Shown in pieces: positions 48,048-57,300 of a DNA stretch of 64,000 nucleotides (its first letter is position 1; every line of letters starts with the position of its first letter). A model generated the notes under the pieces. The model ran no database searches. It was given only the letters and a program-made list of their open reading frames with translations, and was not told where the DNA came from. The DNA is taken from assembly GCF_009299505.1 (NCBI RefSeq), contig NZ_WBSM01000009.1, positions 1-64,000 on the forward strand. The letters are read 5' to 3'. The position numbers and the translations under genes were made by a program. Source of the stretch: Bifidobacterium ramosum. GTDB taxonomy: Bacteria > Actinomycetota > Actinomycetes > Actinomycetales > Bifidobacteriaceae.

Positions 48048-49012
48048 TCGACCCTCATCCCGCTCCTGTTACCGCCGCTGTGCATTCCGCGAACGCCGTG
48101 CTTCCGGGCGCCGTCACCGTCGACACTGTCACCGCCGACACTGTCACCGTCGACGTGCCGGCGAAAACGAACCTGACGCTGCACGTCGGCGCACCGCGCG
48201 CCGAGTGGGGCGGCCGGCACGCGCTTGACACGATCTACTGCGGCGTGGGCGTGTACGACACGGTCACCGTCACCCGCAAGGAGCCGGGCACCGGATTCTC
48301 ACTGGACCTGAGCGGCGGCCATCTGGGCGATCTGGCATCGACCGGCAGCGACATGCGCCGCAATCACGCGGTGCTGGCCCTGTATGCGCTGGCCGAGGCC
48401 GCGGGGCACGCGCCCGATGTGGCGATCCGGCTGGAGAAGCGCATTCCCGTGGCCGCCGGCTTGGGCGGCGGATCGGCGGATGCGGCCGGCACGCTGCTCG
48501 GACTGAACGAGCTGTGGGGGCTGCACTGGCCGATGGACCGGTTGCGCGCCGTGGCCGCGACGTTGGGCGCGGATATGCCGTTCTGCCTGACGGGCGGATA
48601 CGCGCACGGCACCGGATTCGGCGAGCGCATCGAGCCGATCGAGCCGGGCAGCGAGGCGGCGCGCACGCTGGCCGACCGCGGATTCGCCGGCCAGGTGCTG
48701 ATCGGCGCGTATCACGATGCGCTGAGCACGCCCGCCGTGTACGCCGCGTTCGACCAGTTGGGCGCCGGCGACGGCGAGGAGAATCATCTGCAGCATGCGG
48801 CGGTCGCGTTGCATCCGCGCAGCGGCGAGGCGATCGCCGACGCGTTGCGTGCAGGCGCGCGACAGGCGTTCGTCTCCGGCTCCGGACCGTCCGTGATCGC
48901 GTTCGTGCCGGACGACGCGGTGGCCGCAGTACGGCTCGCGTGGACGGCGTCGCGGTCGGTGGACCGGATCATTTCGGCCACGGCTCCGGCCGTTCCGCGC
49001 GTCAGCCTTTGA
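48044..49012 (+). CDS. ispE: 4-diphosphocytidyl-2-C-methyl-D-erythritol kinase
   Basis: 322-residue GHMP kinase of the MEP isoprenoid pathway, phosphorylating CDP-methylerythritol. The ATP-binding loop PVAAGLGGGSADAAG is near residue 134 and the N-terminal substrate strand VDVPAKTNLTLHVG near 35. About 30 extra residues precede that strand and include a VTVDT-VTADT-VTVDV repeat coded by 15-bp tandem units (48113-48157). The start codon overlaps the rsmA stop (ATGA). The C-terminal SGSGPSVIAF motif is intact, so the enzyme should be active. Confidence 0.94.
   Translation: MIDPHPAPVTAAVHSANAVLPGAVTVDTVTADTVTVDVPAKTNLTLHVGAPRAEWGGRHALDTIYCGVGVYDTVTVTRKEPGTGFSLDLSGGHLGDLASTGSDMRRNHAVLALYALAEAAGHAPDVAIRLEKRIPVAAGLGGGSADAAGTLLGLNELWGLHWPMDRLRAVAATLGADMPFCLTGGYAHGTGFGERIEPIEPGSEAARTLADRGFAGQVLIGAYHDALSTPAVYAAFDQLGAGDGEENHLQHAAVALHPRSGEAIADALRAGARQAFVSGSGPSVIAFVPDDAVAAVRLAWTASRSVDRIISATAPAVPRVSL
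48113..48157 (+). repeat. 15-bp x 3 in-frame tandem repeat in ispE
   Basis: Units GTCACCGTCGACACT, GTCACCGCCGACACT and GTCACCGTCGACGTG, encoding VTVDT, VTADT and VTVDV in the extra N-terminal region. Confidence 0.9.
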
Positions 49013-49052
49013 CGCTAATGTGTGAACCAATCGATTTTCGGAAGGCGTGATT

Positions 49053-49706
49053 ATGACGGAGCTATACGACGAGCGACAGGCCCGTAAGGCTTATATGCGC
49101 AGGCGACAGCGCAAGGTGTTCGGCATCGCCGGCACGCTGCTCGTCGTCGTGTTGGTGATCGCCTTGATGTTCTACTACCACGCATTCGGTCTGGGCGAGT
49201 CGAAACAGGCCGCGACGCTGCCGAACTACGGCGTCACCGCGCCGTGCGCGCCCACCGACAGCAAGGGCAATCCGGTCAAGTACCTCGATAATCGCGATGT
49301 CAGCATCCGCGTGCTCAACGGCACGACGTTCGGCGGTCTGGCCGGTGCCGTCGCGGACGAATTGCAGAACAACCGCGCCTTCCCGGACGTGAAGGCCGAG
49401 ACGTATCTCGATGCCAAGGGCAATCAGATTCAGGACGTGGAACGCACGACGATCCGGTTCGGCAAGAACGCGATCGCCCAGGGATATACGGTCGCCGCGA
49501 ATTTCACCGATGCGGTGATGGTGATGGACGACCGTGACGATCTGCTGGTCGACGTGGTGCTCGGCGGCACGTTCAATGACTTGGTCGACCGCGATAAGGT
49601 GCCGGGCAGCGGCACCGAGATCACCAGCATCGAGGGCTGTGTGGCCGCGGACAAGATGACCAATCTGCCGAAGGCCATCACGCACGACCCGGTCAAAGCC
49701 AGCTGA
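49053..49706 (+). CDS. membrane protein with LytR_C domain
   Basis: 217 residues: a basic cytoplasmic N-terminus, one membrane helix (about 22-42) and an extracytoplasmic LytR/CpsA C-terminal-type domain containing VSIRVLNGTTFGGLAGAVADEL, the typical start of LytR_C. The catalytic LCP domain is absent, so it is probably an accessory of wall-polymer ligation. GGAAGG precedes ATG 49053 (an upstream GTG at 49047 is too close to it). It follows ispE by 40 bp and may be cotranscribed. Confidence 0.85.
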   Translation: MTELYDERQARKAYMRRRQRKVFGIAGTLLVVVLVIALMFYYHAFGLGESKQAATLPNYGVTAPCAPTDSKGNPVKYLDNRDVSIRVLNGTTFGGLAGAVADELQNNRAFPDVKAETYLDAKGNQIQDVERTTIRFGKNAIAQGYTVAANFTDAVMVMDDRDDLLVDVVLGGTFNDLVDRDKVPGSGTEITSIEGCVAADKMTNLPKAITHDPVKAS

Positions 49707-49749
49707 CGATTCCAGACACTAGGCACTAGGGCATCAGTCCCACCCCCTT

Positions 49750-49797
49750 AACGGACATACAGCCGATAACATCGTTGCGATCGGCTGTATGTCCGTT
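49750..49797. repeat. palindromic intergenic element, copy 19
   Basis: Perfect outer arms; loop AACATCGTTGCG. Lies between convergent lytR_C and pcnA genes. Confidence 0.95.
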
Positions 49798-49855
49798 AGA
49801 GGGAGAGGGGCTGATTCGTTGTGGAACGTCCCAGACATATCCGCCCACCCTTCTC

Positions 49856-49903
49856 AACGGACATACAGCCGATTCGGGTGGGGTTTTCGGCTGTATGTCC
49901 GTT
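49856..49903. repeat. palindromic intergenic element, copy 20
   Basis: Inner pairs lost on the right arm (TTTTCGG); loop CGGGTGGGGT resembles the loops of copies 5 and 17. Ends 16 nt from the pcnA stop. Confidence 0.94.
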
Positions 49904-49918
49904 AGAGAACGGCGCAAG

Positions 49919-51334
49919 CTAGGCAAGCGACGCGTACCAGCGCTTGAGCTCGTCCACGGCGACCTCGTGATCGACCGGACCGTTATCCAAACGGTACTCG
50001 AGCATGTGCTTGTAGGCCCGGCCGACCATCGGCCCCGGCGCCAATCCGAGGATCGACATGATCTCGTTGCCGTCCACATCCGGGCGGATCGCGTCGAAGT
50101 CCTCCTTCTCCTTGAGCTCGCGCACACGCTGCTCCATCTCGTCCATCGCGGACGAGAACACCATCGCCTTGCGCTTGTTCTGCGTGGTCGCGTCGGCGCG
50201 CGTGAGCCGGTTGAGCCGCTCGTACAGATGCCCGGCGTCCTTCACGTACCGGCGCACGGCCGAGTCGGTCCACGGCTCGTCCACATAACCGTGGAAGCGC
50301 AGGTGCAGGTTCACCAGCTCGCTCACGTCGTCGATGATGTGGTGATCGAAGTGCAGCGCCTTGAGCCGCTTGCGCGTCATCTTCGCGCCCACCGCGTCGT
50401 GATGGTGGAAGCTCACCTTGCCGCCCGGCTCGAACCGGCGCGTCTTCGGCTTGCCGATGTCGTGCATGAGCGCGGCGAGCCGCAGCGTGAGATCAGGACG
50501 CGGCACCGGGCCGTCATCGTCGGTTTCCAGCGCGACCGCACGTTCGATGACGATCATGGTGTGCTCGAAGACGTCCTTGTGACGATGATGTTCGTCGATT
50601 TCGAGCTGCAGCGCGGGGATCTCCGGGAAGACGATGTCGGCGAGTCCGGAGTCGACGAGCGCTTCGATGCCGGCGCGCGGACGGTCGGACAGCAGCAGTT
50701 TGACGAGTTCGTCGCGTACGCGTTCGGCGGAGACGATCTCGATGCGGTCGACCATGTCGCTGATCGCCTCGGCGGTCTCCGGTTCGATGCGGAAGCCGAG
50801 CTGGGCGACGAACCGCACGGCGCGCATCATGCGCAGCGGATCGTCGTCGAATGACTGACGCGGGTCGACCGGGGTGCGCAGCACGCCCTTGGCGAGGTCG
50901 TTCGCACCGCCGAACGGATCGACGAATTCGAGATCGGGCACGCGCAGGGCCATCGCGTTGACGGTGAAGTCGCGACGCGACAGGTCGCCCTCGAGCGAGT
51001 CACCGTAGTTGACTTCGGGCTTGCGCGAGTCGGGATCGTAGACGTCCGACCGGTACGTGGTGATCTCGACCTTGACCTCGGTGCCGTCCGGACGCCGGCG
51101 CATCGCGCCGAGCGTGCCGAACTTGCGGCCCATGTCCCAGAATCCGTCATGCCCCCAGCGCCGCAGGATCGGCTCGAACTGCTCGGGACGCGCCGACGAG
51201 CAGAAATCCAAATCGTGAGACTTGCGGTGCAGCAGCAGGTCGCGCACCGGACCGCCCACCAACGCCAGCTCATACCCCTGCTCGGCAAACATGCGACCCA
51301 GTTCAATGGCCTCGGGCCAGACTTCGAAATTCAC
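49919..51334 (-). CDS. CCA tRNA nucleotidyltransferase / poly(A) polymerase family
   Basis: 471-residue class II nucleotidyltransferase that adds or repairs the tRNA 3'-CCA end. LVGGPVRDLLL (near 25) and HDLDFCSSA (near 41, metal-binding Asp pair) form the head; SRRDFTVNAMAL is the next conserved block; an HD domain (LMHDIGKPKTRRF near 291) follows. GTG 51334 (VNFEVWPEAIE) has AAAGGG at good spacing; ATG 51379 would add 15 residues without a ribosome site. Since the tRNA-Thr gene here lacks CCA, such an enzyme is required. It is divergent from the NUDIX gene. Confidence 0.92.
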   Translation of the reverse strand: MNFEVWPEAIELGRMFAEQGYELALVGGPVRDLLLHRKSHDLDFCSSARPEQFEPILRRWGHDGFWDMGRKFGTLGAMRRRPDGTEVKVEITTYRSDVYDPDSRKPEVNYGDSLEGDLSRRDFTVNAMALRVPDLEFVDPFGGANDLAKGVLRTPVDPRQSFDDDPLRMMRAVRFVAQLGFRIEPETAEAISDMVDRIEIVSAERVRDELVKLLLSDRPRAGIEALVDSGLADIVFPEIPALQLEIDEHHRHKDVFEHTMIVIERAVALETDDDGPVPRPDLTLRLAALMHDIGKPKTRRFEPGGKVSFHHHDAVGAKMTRKRLKALHFDHHIIDDVSELVNLHLRFHGYVDEPWTDSAVRRYVKDAGHLYERLNRLTRADATTQNKRKAMVFSSAMDEMEQRVRELKEKEDFDAIRPDVDGNEIMSILGLAPGPMVGRAYKHMLEYRLDNGPVDHEVAVDELKRWYASLA

Positions 51335-51421
51335 GCGTACCCTTTCCGCGACTTGGGAAACTTTTGTTCTTCTCAGCATAGCGTTACCCCACCTGCGCAA
51401 AGTATGAGTAAGGTGGTTAGC

Positions 51422-52132
51422 ATGATTACGCCAGCGGACCTCGCACGCATGCTCGACCATGCGTCGAATCGTCATGCCTTGGATCCGCTGGCGCCGGACG
51501 AACTGATGTACACCTCCGAAACGGTGACGAAGGTGAGCACCACCATCAAACCGTTGGATTCCTTGGCCTCGCTGACGTTGGAGACGGAGGACGACGAGTC
51601 GGCGCAGCGCGTACCGTCACGCCCGTCGCCTGCGAACATGCCGCAACGACGGTCATCGGACGGCCCCACCACGTTCGCGTCGCTGGACGCGCAGGAACTG
51701 CCGGTGGTGCGCGAATACTCCGCCGGCGGACTCGTGTTCGACGAACGGGGGCGTGTCGCGATCATCGCCCGCCATTCGCGTAGCGGCCATCTGGAATGGT
51801 GCCTGCCGAAGGGCCATATCGAGAAGGGCGAGACGCCGCAGCAGACCGCCGTGCGCGAGGTGCACGAGGAGACGGGCATCCTCGGCGAGGTGGTCGATTC
51901 GATCGCCACGATCGACTACTGGTTCACCGGCACCAGCCAGCGCGTGCACAAGCTCGTGCATCATTTCGCGTTGCGGCAGATCGGCGGCGAGCTCACCGTC
52001 GAAGGCGACCCGGACCATGAGGCCGAGGACGCGATCTGGGTGGACTTCGACGATCTGGACGGCGTGCTCAGCTATCCTAATGAACGCAAGATCGCATGGC
52101 TTTACGCACGGAAACTGAACAGGCAGGCATGA
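51422..52132 (+). CDS. NUDIX hydrolase
   Basis: 236 residues. An N-terminal ~95-residue low-complexity region precedes a NUDIX fold with the full box: GHIEKGETPQQTAVREVHEETGIL (about 130-153) including the REVHEETG metal-binding core. Substrate unknown. AAGGTGG supports ATG 51422 over 51404. Its stop overlaps the next start (ATGA), beginning the conserved actinobacterial nudix-DUF6049-murJ operon; the enzyme may sanitise nucleotides or act on a wall precursor, but that is guesswork. Confidence 0.9.
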   Translation: MITPADLARMLDHASNRHALDPLAPDELMYTSETVTKVSTTIKPLDSLASLTLETEDDESAQRVPSRPSPANMPQRRSSDGPTTFASLDAQELPVVREYSAGGLVFDERGRVAIIARHSRSGHLEWCLPKGHIEKGETPQQTAVREVHEETGILGEVVDSIATIDYWFTGTSQRVHKLVHHFALRQIGGELTVEGDPDHEAEDAIWVDFDDLDGVLSYPNERKIAWLYARKLNRQA

Positions 52133-54330
52133 CGTTGAACCTTCCCCCAGCTCGCATCACACGCGCCGTATGCGCCCTGCTGGCGATCGTATTCGCCCTG
52201 ACGACATGCTGGCTCACACCGGCCGGCACCGTCATGGCACCGTCCGCGTCGGCCGACGACGCCACCGCCACGGACACGACCGGCACCACGAACACCGACG
52301 ACAAGCAGCGCGTCACCATCACGATCGACGCGGCCACGCCGGTCGTCACCGCATCCTCCGGCTACCAGCTGCGCGCCACCGTCACCAACCCGACCGGCGG
52401 CAGGCTGCCCGCCGGCAAGCTGAACCTGGCCACCAACGTGCAGCATTCGTTCTACTCGCGCACTGACATTCAGGACTGGTCGGACGGCGCCGAAAACATC
52501 CCCATGCTCGACGGACTGGCCGAAGCGGACGTGCCCGCGCTCGACGCCGGCGCCAGCGCGTCGGTCACGCTCACCGCCGACAAGGACACGCTGGCGCGCA
52601 TCATCACCTGGGGTCCGAAGCCGGTGGCCGTCACGTACGTCGTGGACGGCGTCTCCCGCGCGCGGTCGCACACGTTCCTCACCCGTTCGACGGACGGACT
52701 GAACCTCGTCGAGACGCCGGCGCTCAACCTGACGGTCGCACTGCCGCTGACGTCGTCGGCGTGGAGCATCGACGAGAACGCAATGCACGATCTGCTGACG
52801 AACAGCAGCGACGACGATCAGGTCGTCACGGCCGGCGACGCGTCCGTACTGGACGACGCGCGCCGCGAGGCGATCGCCAAGCATCCGAAACTGCAGGTCG
52901 TGGCCGATCCGACGCTGCTGACGAGCGAAGCCAAGCAGGCGTCGCAGTCGCACAGCCAATCCCAACAGGACGACACCGCCAAGGATCAGGCCAAGGACCA
53001 GCAGGAGACGGCGCGCAACCTCTCATCCATCGCGCTCAGCGGCGTCATGCAGCCCGCCGGCTTCGACATCTCCGCCTACAACGCGCACGACAACGACGGC
53101 GCATACGTGGCCGCCGGCGTCGAACGCGACGACTGGAACGCCGAAACCGCGCTCGGCGAATACCGCACGGCCAAGGGCGACCAAAGCCTGTCCACCGGCG
53201 TCTATGCGTGGCAGGGCAAGGCCAACTGGTCGCTCGCCTCGCTCACCGAGGCGAAGAAGCAGGGCTATTCGGTCGTCATCGCGAACCACGAATTCGACAC
53301 CGGCGACGATTCGACCGTGCACACCGGCAACATGTCGGTCACGACCGACGAGGGCGATGTGACCGTGCTCACGCAGCAGCGCGAACTCAGCCGTCTCGCG
53401 CAGGGCAAGGCGACCAGCGACGACGCGGACGCCGAAACCAGCGCGGCGGGCCGACTCGCCCGATTCGTCGCGCAGAGCGCGTTCTACCAGATGGAGCAGC
53501 CGTACACGTCCCGCAACCTGCTCGTCTGCCTGAGCGCCACCGCCGACGCGGCCACGATCGACGCGCTCATGCGCGCCGTCGAACAGTCGCCGTGGCTCAA
53601 CCTGACCGACCTGTCGACGCTCGCGGCGACCGATCCGTACGTTTCCGGCGACGACGCGCTGCAGCTCGTGCAGGACGACGCGTCGCTCACGGCCGCGCAA
53701 TCCAGCTTCCAGCAGCAAACGCTGTCAACGCTTGCGAACGGTCGCAACGGCATCACCCGCTTCGCCTCGTCCGTGCTGCTCAACGGCGACGGCCGCGCCG
53801 ACCCGTGGATCAAGGAACTGCTCGACACGCAGTCCACGATCGCCCTGCACGCGCTGGGCGGCGACATGAAAGTCGCCGAACGCATGAACGTCGGGGCGAC
53901 GTCGATGGTCGACGAGCTGATGGGCGGCGTGGTCATCACCCCGTCCGAATCGGTGACGGTCGTCAGCGAAACCGCGAAGATGCCGGTCACCATCAGCAAC
54001 AGCTACCCGTATCCGGTACACGTGAAGGTGCAGTCGGTCACCGACTCCATGGAGATCGTGACGTCGCGGCAGGTCGAGACCGAAGTGCCGGCGCACGGCG
54101 AGGCGCAGGTCACGTTCACCATCCGCGTCTCCACGTCCGGTTCGACAAACGCGCGCATCACGCTGCTCGACCGCAACGGCACGCAGTTCGGCGACACGCA
54201 GACCACCGCGATCACGAGCGTGCTGCGCATCAGTGACATGAGCGGCTTCGTGATCATCGGATTCGCGTTCCTGCTCGGCATACTCGGCCTGTGGCGTCAG
54301 TTCAACCGCAAGAAGGATCCCGACGAATGA
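52129..54330 (+). CDS. DUF6049-family secreted membrane protein
   Basis: 733 residues. A signal peptide (about 1-43, cleavage near APSASA), a long extracytoplasmic region beginning with an Ig-like beta domain (VTITIDAATPVVTASSGYQLRATV), a Gln/Asp-rich spacer near 270-300, and one C-terminal membrane helix (about 703-721) with a basic tail. This matches the DUF6049 protein always found before murJ in Actinobacteria; its role in lipid II export or wall assembly is suspected but not shown. It overlaps both neighbours by 4 bp (ATGA), so the three are translated together. Confidence 0.85.
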   Translation: MTLNLPPARITRAVCALLAIVFALTTCWLTPAGTVMAPSASADDATATDTTGTTNTDDKQRVTITIDAATPVVTASSGYQLRATVTNPTGGRLPAGKLNLATNVQHSFYSRTDIQDWSDGAENIPMLDGLAEADVPALDAGASASVTLTADKDTLARIITWGPKPVAVTYVVDGVSRARSHTFLTRSTDGLNLVETPALNLTVALPLTSSAWSIDENAMHDLLTNSSDDDQVVTAGDASVLDDARREAIAKHPKLQVVADPTLLTSEAKQASQSHSQSQQDDTAKDQAKDQQETARNLSSIALSGVMQPAGFDISAYNAHDNDGAYVAAGVERDDWNAETALGEYRTAKGDQSLSTGVYAWQGKANWSLASLTEAKKQGYSVVIANHEFDTGDDSTVHTGNMSVTTDEGDVTVLTQQRELSRLAQGKATSDDADAETSAAGRLARFVAQSAFYQMEQPYTSRNLLVCLSATADAATIDALMRAVEQSPWLNLTDLSTLAATDPYVSGDDALQLVQDDASLTAAQSSFQQQTLSTLANGRNGITRFASSVLLNGDGRADPWIKELLDTQSTIALHALGGDMKVAERMNVGATSMVDELMGGVVITPSESVTVVSETAKMPVTISNSYPYPVHVKVQSVTDSMEIVTSRQVETEVPAHGEAQVTFTIRVSTSGSTNARITLLDRNGTQFGDTQTTAITSVLRISDMSGFVIIGFAFLLGILGLWRQFNRKKDPDE

Positions 54331-57300
54331 GTTCCACCAGTTCCTCGCTTGGCCGCAATTCGATGATCATGGCGTCCGGCACGGCGGCCTCGCGCGTGAC
54401 CGGCCAGGTGCGCACGATCCTGCTCGCCGCGGCGCTCGGCACGACCGGTCTCGCCGCGAACGCGTATCAGGCCGGCGCGATGATTCCTCAGGCCGTGTTC
54501 TCGCTGGTGTCCGGTGGCATCTTCAATGCCGTGCTCGTGCCGCAGATCGTGCGCACGTTGCAGGAGAAGGACGCCGAGGACCGGCTCAACAAGCTCATCA
54601 CGCTGGCGATCACGATGCTGCTCGGCGTGACGGTCATCATGGCCGTGGCCACGCCGCTGCTCACTATGCTATATGTAGGCGGCAGCCCGGAGCTCATGGC
54701 GCTCACCAACGCGTTCACGTTGTGGTGCATGCCGCAGATCTTCTTCTACGGTCTGTACACGGTGCTCGGGCAGATTCTCGCGGCGAAGGACCATTTCGGC
54801 ACGTACGCGTGGAGTTCGGTGGGGGCGAACCTCATCAGCTGCGCGGGATTCATTTCGTTCATTCTGCTGTTCGGGCGGGCCGCGGGCCAGCCGCCGGAGT
54901 TCTGGACGCCGGGCAAGCTCGCGCTCACGGCCGGCACGTGGACATTGGGCGTGGCCTTCCAGGCGCTGGTGCTGTTCCTGCCGTTGGCACGCTGCGGCAT
55001 TCGCTACCGGCCACGATGGGGGGTGTCCGGCATCGGACTGCGGTCGATGGGTTCGGTGGCCGGCTGGAGCATCGCCATCGTGATCGTCGACCAGCTCATC
55101 AACATCGTCGTCACACGCATCAACACGTCCGCGCCGGACAGTGCGCATGAGATGCTCGGCATCAGCACGCTGGACGTGGCCGGCAACGCGACGTATCAGA
55201 ATGCGTTCACGCTGTACATGCTGCCGTATTCGCTGATCGCCGTGTCGGTGGCGACCGCGTTGTTCCCGAAGATCTCACGCGCGATCGCGGAGCATGACGT
55301 GGCCGATGCGCGCGGCACGCTGAGCCAGTCACTGCGCAACGTCGGCGTGCTCATGATCTTCTTCTCCGTCGCGTTCATCGTGATGCCGGCGCCGATCATC
55401 CTCGCCCTGCTGCCGTCGATCAGCGCGAAGGAGGCCGCGCTCATCGCCACGCCGCTGATGATGCTCGGCATCGGGCTGCCGGTGGCCAGCGCGTATCTCA
55501 TCATCCAGCGCACGTTCTACGCGTTCGAGGACGGCCGTACGCCGTTCATGTTCATGGTGCTGTACAACACCCTGCTGGTGGTGTTCCTGCTCGTGGGCAT
55601 GCGGTTCGTGCCGCCGACGCACTGGATCACGTTGGTCGCGATCGGCTCGCCGATCTCGCATCTGGTGGCGTTTCCGTTCCTGATTCCGTCGTTGAAGCGA
55701 CGGTTCGAAGGGTCGATGGACGGGCGGCGTATCGCGGTGGCGTACGGCAAGGCGCTGTTCGCGGCGTTCGTCGCGACGGTCGCCGGACTGCTGCTGCGTG
55801 GGCCGGTGTATGCGCTGCTGGGCGTGCGGACCGTCATGGGCGCGGCCACAGACAACGGCAGCCACGCAGCCGCGGCGGTGCGGGCCGTGTCGATGAACTG
55901 GCTGCAGGCGGTCGGCGTGTGTGTGCTGCTGACGATCGTGATCACGGTTGCGTACGTTGGCATGCTGTGGCTGCTGCGATCGCAGGAACTGCTCGAACTG
56001 TCGCGGCCGCTGATCGCACGATTCATACGCAAACCGGTCGCGGCGACCGACGCGACCGACACTGCCGATGCGGACGACTCGACCAACACCGCCAACGGCA
56101 ACGAATCAGCCGCCGACCGGCCCACGCCGACGTCCGAGCCGCCCGCGCCGCCGACCGTACCGACTGCATACGATAGCCGTCATGACAACGATTCCAACGC
56201 CGCCGCCACGACCACACCGACGGCTAGAATGACACCGAAACCGCCGGAACCACCGGCATCACCATCTTTGCAATACGGAGTCCGCATGAATCCTCAGCTG
56301 GGAGATACGATTCTCAATCGCTACACGCTGGTGTCGCCGCTGCGCGACGAACCGGGCCTGCTGGCGTGGAAGGCCAGCGATCGTGTGCTGTCGCGCGACT
56401 GCCAGCTGTTCATCGTCACCGACCGCAAGGCGTTCTCCCAGGTCACCGCGACCGCGTCGTTCATGGCGTCGTTGCGCGATCCACGCCTGACGCAGGTGCT
56501 ACAGCTGCACCACGACGACCAGATCGTCGTCGTGGTCATGCAGGACGACGCCGGCATGTCGATGACCGACTACCTGCTCGGCTCCGAACGCCACGTGCTC
56601 ACCTACGACGCGATGCGATCCGTCATCGGCGAACTCATCGACATCATCCATCTGCTGCAGTCGCGAGGCATCGACCACTACATGATCAGCACCGACACCG
56701 TGCGCGTCACCGCCAGCGGCATCCAGCTCACCGCCGTGCCGATCAGCACGATGCTCATGGACACGGCCGACAACGACGGCCGCAACCTCAACGTCGAACA
56801 GCGCGACGTGCGTCAGCTGGCGTCGCTGCTGTACTCGATGCTCACGCGCACGCCGTCGAACACCATGCCCGACTATTCGTTCGACCGCCTGTCCGGCGAC
56901 ATGCCTGGCGAATTCCGCCTGATCTGCAAGCGTGGCCTCGGCATGAAGGTGAACGACAGCGACGTGAACCTGCCGATGTCGTCGATGGCCGAGATCGAGG
57001 CGCTGCTCGGCCCGTGGACGCCGCTCACGCAGCTGACCGGCCGCGACATCGCGCTGCCCGGCATCAACAGCCTCGAGTCGATCATCACCGTGCCGATGCG
57101 CCGATCGAACATGGACGACATCGTGCCGGTGCCGTCCGCGATCGTCAGCTCCGGACCGCTGCCGCCGCTGTCGATGAGCATGCCGCAGTATTCGTCCGCA
57201 CTGACCTCCGACGACGTGGTGGATGTGACGCCGATGACCGGCGATCTGTTCCGCGCATTCGACGGATCGAAACCGAACAACGGCAACAACACGACGCTGG

